Shown: positions 53,803 to 61,400 of the stretch, one piece after another | Numbering within the stretch: the first letter of the stretch is position 1 | Layout of the letters: each line of letters starts with the position of its first letter | NCBI GenBank assembly: GCA_027623555.1 | Contig: JAQBSZ010000001.1 | Coordinates: 228,061 to 292,060, forward strand | Direction of reading: 5' to 3' | From: Pseudomonadota bacterium | GTDB lineage: Bacteria > Pseudomonadota > Gammaproteobacteria > Pseudomonadales > Pseudohongiellaceae | DNA: 64,000 bases | Notes under the pieces: model-generated | What the model saw: the letters and a program-made list of their open reading frames with translations, nothing else | What the model was told of the DNA's origin: nothing | Databases searched by the model: none | Translations under genes and position numbers: made by a program

Positions 53803-55158
53803 ATGTCAAATATCGTCGGACTAAATAGAAGAGCCTTTATCAAGAGCGCTGGCATGACCGCACTGGCCGGTGCAGCCGGGGTAGTCGCAACTGGCGCAAA
53901 CTCCGCGGCGGCGCAAACCTCATCCAGCAACTCGCGCATGGCTGGGGGCAAATACGACTTCGACACACCCTACAATCGTGTCGGTACCGATTGCTCCCGC
54001 TGGGACGGCCCGGCGCTGCGTTACCCAGCCGGAGCCTTCAAGTACGGCATGGGGGTAGCCTCTATGGATTTCGAGTGCGCGCCCTGCATTACCGAAGCGC
54101 TGACCGAACGGGTCCAGCATCATAACTGGGGCTACCTGAGCACGACTGAACCGCTACGCGATGGCATCGTGAAGTGGAATGGCGAGCGCCACGGTGTCGA
54201 TCTCGACCCCAGTTCAATTGTTATATCCGACGGCGTCTATCCAGGTGTTATCGCGGCACTGCGTTCCTTCGTTCCTGTTGGAAATAAGGTATTGATTACC
54301 TCGCCCGCTTATTCCGGTTTCTACTCTATGGCCCGGGCTGCACGGATCGACACCGTAGACAGCCAGATGCGTATCGTCAACGGTCGCTATGAATTCGATT
54401 GGGAAGACCTTGAACAAAAGATGACTGCGGATGTGCGGGCGTTGATCGTCTGCAATCCACAAAACCCTACGGGCAATGTGTGGACTCAGGAAGAATTATT
54501 GCGCATAGGCCGACTGGCACTGGAGCACAACATAGTCGTGTTGGCTGACGAGATTCATTCCGACGTGGTGCGTTCCAAACACAAGTATGTACCGTTTGCG
54601 AGTCTGAAGGATGCGGCAGTGGTTAACAATAGCGTCTCCTTCAATGCCATCAGCAAGACCTTTAACCTGGCGGCGATGAAGAACGCCTATTACTATTCCA
54701 AGAGCCCGACCATGCTCGATCGAGTCAATCAGTTTCATCGCGCCGAAATCAGCACGCTTGGCGTCGTGGCCAACACAGTAGCTTACCAGCAGGGCGGGGA
54801 ATGGTTTGATCAGGCGAATGCCTATATGGACGAAAGCCACAATTTTGTAGAAAACTATATCAAGGAGCACATGCCCAGCGTTGGCTACACGCGCAACGAA
54901 GGCACGTTTATGACCTTCCTGGATGTCAGCAAGGTTATGGCTGCAGTCGGAGCAGAAGAACAATACAAGGAACATGGCAACGCGACTCCTGAACACTACT
55001 TCCAGGATTGGCTGGTGCATAACTCAGGCGTCTACCTGAATCCGGGTTCGGACTACGGTACCGGTGGTGAAGGACACATGCGCATGAATATAGCCTCATC
55101 GCGAATGGTCTTGAAGGACGTGTTCGACGCCCTGGCTAAAGCAGTAAACAGCGTCTAG
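53803..55158 (+). CDS. Tat-exported PLP enzyme, MalY/PatB-like C-S lyase or aminotransferase
   Basis: 451 residues; AGAAGGGG lies about seven bases upstream. NRRAFIKSAGMTALAGAAGV is a twin-arginine signal ending near AAAQ. The core resembles MalY/PatB cystathionine beta-lyases: WVGDxDF-type MGVASMDFECAPCITEALTE, HHNWGYLSTTEPLRDGIVKW, CNPQNPTGNVWTQEELLRIG, VLADEIHSDVV, and the PLP Lys in NAISKTFNLAAMKNAY. HEEPGxGxNPG-type ending appears as GVYLNPGSDYGTGGEGHMRM. It may act on amino acids or S-conjugates in the periplasm. Partner or successor of the aminotransferase at 52566; a strong terminator follows. Confidence 0.87.
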   Translation: MSNIVGLNRRAFIKSAGMTALAGAAGVVATGANSAAAQTSSSNSRMAGGKYDFDTPYNRVGTDCSRWDGPALRYPAGAFKYGMGVASMDFECAPCITEALTERVQHHNWGYLSTTEPLRDGIVKWNGERHGVDLDPSSIVISDGVYPGVIAALRSFVPVGNKVLITSPAYSGFYSMARAARIDTVDSQMRIVNGRYEFDWEDLEQKMTADVRALIVCNPQNPTGNVWTQEELLRIGRLALEHNIVVLADEIHSDVVRSKHKYVPFASLKDAAVVNNSVSFNAISKTFNLAAMKNAYYYSKSPTMLDRVNQFHRAEISTLGVVANTVAYQQGGEWFDQANAYMDESHNFVENYIKEHMPSVGYTRNEGTFMTFLDVSKVMAAVGAEEQYKEHGNATPEHYFQDWLVHNSGVYLNPGSDYGTGGEGHMRMNIASSRMVLKDVFDALAKAVNSV

Positions 55159-55183
55159 CACAAAATACCAGGCGCAAAGAATC

Positions 55184-55216
55184 AACGGGAATTGTTCTGC
55201 AATTCCCGTTTTTTTT
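55184..55216 (+). terminator. Rho-independent terminator after the tandem PLP enzyme genes
   Basis: AACGGGAATTG (55184-55194), loop TTCTG, CAATTCCCGTT (55200-55210), running into eight T (55209-55216). A perfect 11-bp stem 26 bases after the stop codon at 55158. It separates the PLP enzyme genes from the 55323 gene. Confidence 0.92.
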
Positions 55217-55322
55217 GCCGCGTAAATCTCCTTGCACAGGTAATCTTACTTGCAATTGATACAATCCCGTTTTGTAGCTGGATTCGTCCTGATCTACAGG
55301 TGCTTGTAATAAGGAACCAACC

Positions 55323-56138
55323 ATGCTCAAGGCCATATTGAATTTGAGGGAGACCATCGTAGTCCCTGGCACATACGATGCACTCTCAGCGCTCATCGCC
55401 AAACAGGCCGGGTTCAAAGCACTCTACATGTCTGGCTTCAGCGTTGCAGGCTCCCTGTTGGCCAAACCGGATATTGGACTGGTCACGTCTGCACAGATGA
55501 TTGAGCGGGCACACCAGATCGTTGCAGCTGCTGGTGATACGCCGGTGATCGCCGATGGAGACAATGGCTACGGTAGCGAGGAAAGCACAGCCGTCCTGGT
55601 AAATGCCTATGAACAGGCCGGCGTTCAATGTATTCAACTGGAGGATCAGGTAAGCCCGAAACGCTGCGGACATATGGACAACAAGCAAGTAGTCGATCTG
55701 GATACGGCGGTGCGGATTATTTCCTCTGCGGTTCGCGCGCGAAATTCCGAGCAGTTCCTGGTCATGGCACGCACCGACAGCATTGCCACCCATGATCTGA
55801 GCGAAGCGCTGCGCCGAGGCGAGGCTTTTTTGAAGGCCGGTGCTGACATGTTATTTATTGAAGCTCCACAATCTGTTGAAGAAATGGCGATCATCAAGAA
55901 GGAATTTCCGAACACCGTACTGGTGGCCAATATGGTCGAAGAAGGTAAGACCCCTGAACTGAGTGTCGAGCAACTTGCCAACCTTGGATTCCAGGTGGTG
56001 CTGCGTCCGGTTACTGCATTACTCGGTGTGGCTAAATCACTGCAGAGCAGTTACGCAGCACTGTCAGAACCGGGCAACACTCTGAGTATGCCTGCGCGGC
56101 TTACCTTCCATGACTATAATGAACTGCTTGGTCTATAA
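55323..56138 (+). CDS. Isocitrate lyase / PEP mutase family enzyme
   Basis: 271 residues; AAGGAA lies six bases upstream. The fold is shown by VVPGTYDALSALIAKQAGFK, ALYMSGFSVAG, VIADGDNGYGSE (metal-binding Asp), IQLEDQVSPKRCGHMDNKQV with the KRCGH active-site loop, ARTDSIATHD and MLFIEAPQS. The Cys of KRCGH indicates a lyase (methylisocitrate lyase, dimethylmalate lyase or similar), not a phosphonate mutase. Substrate uncertain: 2-methylisocitrate or another 2-methyl-malate-type acid. No prp genes are nearby. It converges with the gene at 56149. Confidence 0.87.
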   Translation: MLKAILNLRETIVVPGTYDALSALIAKQAGFKALYMSGFSVAGSLLAKPDIGLVTSAQMIERAHQIVAAAGDTPVIADGDNGYGSEESTAVLVNAYEQAGVQCIQLEDQVSPKRCGHMDNKQVVDLDTAVRIISSAVRARNSEQFLVMARTDSIATHDLSEALRRGEAFLKAGADMLFIEAPQSVEEMAIIKKEFPNTVLVANMVEEGKTPELSVEQLANLGFQVVLRPVTALLGVAKSLQSSYAALSEPGNTLSMPARLTFHDYNELLGL

Positions 56139-56148
56139 ATTACTCCTT

Positions 56149-56820
56149 CTAGGCACTGCCTGCCCAGTCCGCAATCTTGCCGTCCGCTGGGATCGGTAAC
56201 TCCCGAATACGTTCAGGTACGTCATCGTACTCAAGCCGCAACGCCTTGCAACACACCGCATGAAGGTTGTATCCCATGACGTGATAAGTAAGCTCCAGTA
56301 TTTCTTCATCGCTCAGGTGGGAATGCAAGGCTGCAAACAGTTCATCTGCAGCGCGACCGCCTTGCAGGATCAGCGCATCGGTCCAGGCGAGAATAGCTCT
56401 GTCACGGGCATCAAAATGTTCCGAGACTTCCCAGTAAGGAATTGCTGAAATCTTCTCATCACTGAGTCCGAATCGACGTGCGGCCTTGCAGTGTTGCGAG
56501 AAAACAAACTGACTACCCTGGGTATAGCCGACCCGGAGGATGCCCAGCTCCCGAATACTCGCATCGAGTTGACTGACGCTCTTGTCAGTAAACATGCCGA
56601 ACATGCCAAAATGATTGGTGGCGTGTTCGAATATATAGGGTACCAGCGCGAAAACGGTCCACCAGTTGCCGGGTGTTCCTGTCGCTGTTCCCGGTTCTTC
56701 AACCGGATCCCGGTCACCGAAGAGTGCCTGGTAATACCTGGCGACCACTTCACTCGCGTCTTTTTTTGCTACTTCTCTGAGCCTTGGCATAGTGTCTCCC
56801 GCTGAATCTGTTGTTTGCAT
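56149..56820 (-). CDS. Carboxymuconolactone decarboxylase / AhpD-like protein
   Basis: 223 residues; GGAGG lies nine bases upstream of the ATG. An all-helical CMD domain: GMFGMFTDKSVSQLDASIRE, LGILRVGYTQGSQFVFSQHC and HLSDEEILELTYHVMGYNLH. The family's CxxC redox pair is reduced here to a single Cys in FSQHCKAA, so AhpD-type peroxidase reduction is unlikely. Similar proteins of about 200 residues are common in catabolic clusters but lack a proven activity. Divergent from the VOC gene at 56916. Confidence 0.82.
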   Translation of the reverse strand: MQTTDSAGDTMPRLREVAKKDASEVVARYYQALFGDRDPVEEPGTATGTPGNWWTVFALVPYIFEHATNHFGMFGMFTDKSVSQLDASIRELGILRVGYTQGSQFVFSQHCKAARRFGLSDEKISAIPYWEVSEHFDARDRAILAWTDALILQGGRAADELFAALHSHLSDEEILELTYHVMGYNLHAVCCKALRLEYDDVPERIRELPIPADGKIADWAGSA

Positions 56821-56915
56821 GGATGAATCCCTCCACGGAAAGGTATTGACTTTGTAAGGGGATTGTCAATGATAGAGGCTCATCTACGAATCAGCGGGAT
56901 TATCAGGAGGTTAGC

Positions 56916-57455
56916 ATGTCAGCCAACAAAAAATTCGAAATACGCGGCGTTAATCATCTCGCACTCGTCTGCAAAGACATGAAGAGAACCGTGGAATTTT
57001 ATAGTGGTGTTCTCGGCATGCCCCTGACCAAGACCATCGAATTACCCAATGGGATGGGCCAACATTTCTTCTTTGATATCGGCAAAGGCGATTCACTGGC
57101 GTTCTTCTGGTTTCCAGATGCTCCCGAGAGCCAGCCCGGGGTGACCCACCCATCCGCGCTCGTGGGCAAGGGTGGCATTACTTCCGCCCATGCTTCGATG
57201 AATCACATCGCCTTCGATGTGCCTGTAGAAAAAATCGAGGAATACCAGCAGAAACTGGAAGCGGCTGGCGTTGAAGTCACCAAGGTTGTTAATCATGATG
57301 ACTCGCCAAGTCAGGCCAGTCCGACTATTACTGACACCACTTTTGTGCGCTCGGTCTACTTCCGGGATCCCGACGGCATCATGCTGGAGTTTGCCGCCTG
57401 GACCCGTGAGCTGGATGAGCGCGATGTGAGTTGGGATCCTGCAGGAGCCGCTTAG
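56916..57455 (+). CDS. VOC (glyoxalase/extradiol dioxygenase) family protein
   Basis: 179 residues; CAGGAGG lies six bases upstream of the ATG. Two beta-alpha-beta-beta-beta modules: GVNHLALVCKDMKRTVEFYS and MNHIAFDVPVEKIEEYQQKL, ending RSVYFRDPDGIMLEFAAWTR. His in GVNHLA, His in MNHIAF and Glu in IMLEFA are the expected metal ligands. Reaction cannot be assigned; candidates are ring cleavage or lyase chemistry. It is beside, but divergent from, the CMD gene, so the two may share control. Confidence 0.85.
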   Translation: MSANKKFEIRGVNHLALVCKDMKRTVEFYSGVLGMPLTKTIELPNGMGQHFFFDIGKGDSLAFFWFPDAPESQPGVTHPSALVGKGGITSAHASMNHIAFDVPVEKIEEYQQKLEAAGVEVTKVVNHDDSPSQASPTITDTTFVRSVYFRDPDGIMLEFAAWTRELDERDVSWDPAGAA

Positions 57456-57480
57456 ATTTCTGCCTTGGCGCTCGACTTGA

Positions 57481-57621
57481 CTAGTTAAGCACCGGGTATT
57501 TAGCGCCACCTTCCACATGGACGCGTTGCACACTCGGGTATTTTTATTTTGCGGCTGGAAACTTCATCACCACTGTCAGAGAGTTGCCGATCAGGGTGGC
57601 GTCGAAAACGAGTTTGCCATC
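57481..57621 (-). pseudogene. Possible 3' remnant of an unrecognised gene
   Basis: On the minus strand the frame reads DGKLVFDATLIGNSLTVVMK then FPAAK, a TAA, and continues KYPSVQRVHVEGGAKYPVLN to a TAG at 57481. The composition is protein-like and hydrophobic residues alternate as in beta strands. The frame is closed upstream by a TAG. I do not recognise the family. It sits in the 316-bp interval between the VOC and cupin genes, which has no other gene. Confidence 0.35.
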
Positions 57622-57650
57622 CTAAATCACTAAAAATCCAATAGGGTGAA

Positions 57651-57715
57651 GAGAGAAAAGAGAAAAGAGAAAAGAGAAAAGAGAAAAGAGAAAAGAGAAA
57701 AGAGAGAAGAGAGAA
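57651..57715. repeat. Tandem repeat of a 7-bp unit (AGAAAAG)
   Basis: Seven perfect copies at 57654-57702, then one or two degenerate ones to about 57715; purine-only on the plus strand. Such homopurine tracts can form triplex DNA and slip in replication. It lies downstream of the cupin gene (minus strand) and outside coding sequence. Confidence 0.85.
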
Positions 57716-57734
57716 CACAGGAGAGAAGAAAGGT

Positions 57735-57760
57735 GAGAGAGGAGAATTTCCTCCTCTCTC
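57735..57760 (-). terminator. Terminator-like hairpin downstream of the cupin gene
   Basis: GAGAGAGGAG (57735-57744) pairs with CTCCTCTCTC (57751-57760) around a 6-base loop. It is 11 bases beyond the cupin stop codon on the minus strand and is followed there by a pyrimidine tract (ACCTTTCTTCTC). It merges with the 7-bp repeat tract. Confidence 0.6.
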
Positions 57761-57771
57761 TATGGGAAGTT

Positions 57772-58410
57772 TTATTCCTCTGTGCGGATTTTGAAATCAG
57801 GTCCAAGTGCCGGGTTGATGTAATCATCAGCCAACACGCGATCAGGATCGGGGCGCACACTCAGATAGTCGACGTGAACCGGTACTTCAAGCCAACCGTG
57901 CGGAGTGCCGGCAGGAATGATAATGATATCGCCTTCCTTCACATGCTTGGCGATCCAGTCTCCTACAATCAGGCCACTGCATGAGGGCCCGTTAAGAACT
58001 GTAGTAACACTACTTTCGGGGGCCGAGGCATTGCCGTTGAAGATTTCACCACCAGTAACCAGGGTGCCAGAGCCCGAGGCGATGTAGTAAGTCTCGGTCT
58101 GGTTGATGTGCATGATGCCCCGGGCATTGCTGTTGCGGCTGTTATTGCGGGTGCCACAGGGCCGCTCTGGATTCTGGTTATCCTGACCGCTGGCGCGCGC
58201 TACCGCATTGCGGTGAATGATGCCGACCGAGAGATTCAGCTTGCCGATATCGCGGCTGACGATTTGTCTGTCTACTCCACCCAGTTCATTGACCATCTGC
58301 CACTGCTCTTCGGTGATATAGGTGGCATAGGTCTGGTCACTCTGGGCCATTGCAACAGAGTAGATGGCGAGGAATGGCGTTAACAGGAAGAGCTTGATGT
58401 GCTTTTTCAT
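57772..58410 (-). CDS. Exported cupin protein
   Basis: 212 residues from the ATG at 58410, preceded by AAGGAGAATCCC; a longer frame to 58470 has no site. A signal peptide of about 22 residues ends AMAQ. The cupin core is GIMHINQTETYYIASGSGTL, VTGGEIFNG and GDIIIIPAGTPHGWLEVPVH, with the His of the first motif (MHINQTE) and the His of GTPHG as metal ligands. It resembles one domain of the double cupin at 18041-19063 (SGxGTxxxGGE, GDxxxIPAGxPH). Function unknown. It is 64 bases upstream of, and convergent in no way with, the giant gene; both are on the minus strand. Confidence 0.84.
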   Translation of the reverse strand: MKKHIKLFLLTPFLAIYSVAMAQSDQTYATYITEEQWQMVNELGGVDRQIVSRDIGKLNLSVGIIHRNAVARASGQDNQNPERPCGTRNNSRNSNARGIMHINQTETYYIASGSGTLVTGGEIFNGNASAPESSVTTVLNGPSCSGLIVGDWIAKHVKEGDIIIIPAGTPHGWLEVPVHVDYLSVRPDPDRVLADDYINPALGPDFKIRTEE

Positions 58411-58473
58411 GGGATTCTCCTTTATTATTATTCTGGTACAACAGAAATACAGTCGATCTGGATCGCTCACTTC

Positions 58474-61400
58474 TTATCGTTCGATTGTATAGATTCCGTC
58501 GACCTGGTTGAAGGCATTAATTTCATCAATGAGGTCGAACCCACCCACGAAGGCTTCGGCATGAACTCCAGTGAATACACCGCCAAGGTTGGCATCGATT
58601 GAATTACTGATAATCCCACCGGGATCCATCAGCGTGCCACCGATCGCATTGAGGTCCACCAGGCCGTTGCTAACCGAACCGGCGAAGTCGATATCCCAGG
58701 TTTGTGAGCCGGCGACTTCCACCTGCAATGAACCGTTACTGATTGTTCCCGTATTGAAGTCGACATCAAGCCCGGCCACCACCTGGGTGACAGCACCGGC
58801 GCTGCCGCTGCCAATGAACGAGGAGGCCGGAGTGCTGCCGTAGGAACCTGAACCTTGCAAGTTCGCTACATCGGTCGGTGTTACGTTGGCGATGTGATTC
58901 GCAGTCTGTAATTCCACCTGACCGTTAACTTCCGGCGTGATAACCACCCAGTTCTGATCCAGCGGGTTGTCCCATGCTCCCCAGGTGATATCCAGGTCAT
59001 CCGTGGTCGAATAAGATGAGCTTAGATCATCGATATTAGAGCCACTCCCATCCAGTAAAACCGTGCCGTACAACGTATGGTCAATAGCACCATCGGCGGT
59101 TGTGTTTTCTAAGGTAAATCCTAGCGCAACACCTTCCGTTCCGTTCGCCGCGGCATTTCCAGTGAAGTAGCCATTTATTGACCCGAGAATATCTCCGTTT
59201 TGTTCCACAGATTCTTCTAAGACGGTGTGCACATTCGTGAGTGTGTCACCCGATGCGTCGATGCTCAGGCTCAGATAGGGGCCGTTCAACGTGCCACTGA
59301 ACAGGGCATCCCACTGCATTTCTATATTGAGCGTATTATCTGCTACAGAAGTAAGTACCAGGCGGCCATTCTCCACTGACCCATTGCCAAAATCGATGTC
59401 GAAGGTAAACAAGGTGTCTGCATGAGCGGCGTTGATGAGCCAATATTCTGGAAAGTCCCCGCCGTCGGAGGTGGCTCGATTATAGGTACCCTGCAAGGCG
59501 ACGATGGTGTTGAAGCGAAACGTTCCTGTGCCGGGTAATGTGGCAGAACTGGGATCGGCAATAAACCAGTATCCCTCATGGCCATCTTTGACTACCGTTG
59601 AAATACCATTGGTGTTGTGCTTTTTGACTGCAAAGATTTCGAAATTTGGATCACTGACTTTACCCCAATACCCCCATGCTGAAACACCCCGTCCGAGCGA
59701 TGTATTGGGGAGGGGGGTGGTAATGCCGCTGCTGCGAACAATATCCTCGTCTAAGTCAAATGCATCCTCAATGTCCAAATAGTTGAAAGGACGAGCCGTA
59801 AAGATCGGATCACTGTCCCCGTTATGGGTATTTACCGGCCCGCCGTATATTGCCGTGAAATGGTGATTGGATGCAGACGCCGTAGCAAATACCCCAGTTT
59901 CGGTAAAGCCAGTCTTGAGTTCGGCTCCAGTCAGGAAGTCATCGTCCTCCCAGACGAAGGCGCCCAACGCCCAATTTAAGGGGTTGCCATCCTCATACAG
60001 GCTGAAACCTCCGGCGAAGGCATCCTTTCCGCTATCCTCGGCCAGGAAGCCTGTGATGGTTCCATCCAGGCTGCCACCGGTGAGTGAACCATCCATATAG
60101 ATAGAACTGCCGGTGATGGCGACATTATTCATGTAGGTGAGCACGGGATTTTCACCATAGTCGAAAATCGTGGTGATATTACCTACAAAATTGACGATCC
60201 AGTCATACACAGGCCCTTCACCGGCGCCGTTCAGCTCGACTTTCAACTGGCCATTCTCGACCGTGCCGTTCATGAAATCGATGTCGAAGAATCCTGAAAC
60301 TTTGGTGACATCGCCCGCGTAGCTCTCTCCACTAAAGGCGGCCGAGCTAGTCGTATTGGCAAATGTATAGGTTCCAACGGACCCAAAGAAGAGATTGTAG
60401 GATGGGTCGAGGGTGACGATCAGCAACTCCTCATTGATGGAAGAGGCATCCATAGAAGTGGTGATGTTGGTATATAACTGATGCTTGTTATTCGCATCCC
60501 AATGATGCCAGTTGACATCAAAACCGCTTACATCTCTATCGCCCTCAATTGCTTGCGCATTCACAGGTTGCAGCACGTAATCAGGAGAAGTGTTGAAACC
60601 GGTCATGCTATCGAAGCCTTCACCACTGAAGGAGATGAGCCAGGGAAGGCTGAAATACTCATCGTGAATAGCGTTGCCAATAACTACTTCGTTACTGCCT
60701 CTGCGTAGGGCGAAACCAACGTCATCGAACTTGTCGCGAAATTCATCGCTCCATATGAACGGATCGTAGTCGCCACTGAAGGCGGCCCCACCGATTACGC
60801 CCAATCGGCTGCTGTCTGCGCTGCCGTTGTCGTTTTCCAATCTAAAGCCCAATACCAATCCCTTACTGCCAGTTACCGAGCCAGTGGCAAATCCGAATAA
60901 CTGACCGCTAAACAGATCTTCACCACTTGGGGCGGCCACTCCTCCCTCCAGGATATTGCCGGTAATAGTTCTTGGGTTGATGAGACCTTCCGCACCAGAG
61001 AAGCTGAAGCTGCCGATAAGATTGTTAACGATCCATTGCTGTGTAGGTGTACCCGTACACCCCGATGGTCCGAAGCAGATTTGCAAACCCGAGCTGGTGA
61101 AAGACCCATCCAGAAAATCCAGGGTGAAACCACCGACAACTCCGGTAATTGCTGTGCCGTCTTCCCTCGCGCCGATGAAACCCACCACGGAAGAAAAGTC
61201 TCCGTAGCCTTTCAGGCCATCGCCAGTGAAGAGTGGGGGAGCGGACACGAATAGGGAGGCACCGCTGGTATCCAACTGATAGAAATCGTTCACCTGGCTG
61301 AATTCGTCATAAACCGCGAAGTTATTATTTATCCCAGCCCAGAATCCCCAGGTAATGGGTAGTGACCCTACTGTGCCGGTGCCAAAATTGTGCGCAACGG

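Noticed and set aside
57651..57715. Coding low-complexity region (KREKRKEK... or FSFLFSLF... readings)
   Set aside because: The 7-bp homopurine repeat has no stops in any frame, so open frames are uninformative.
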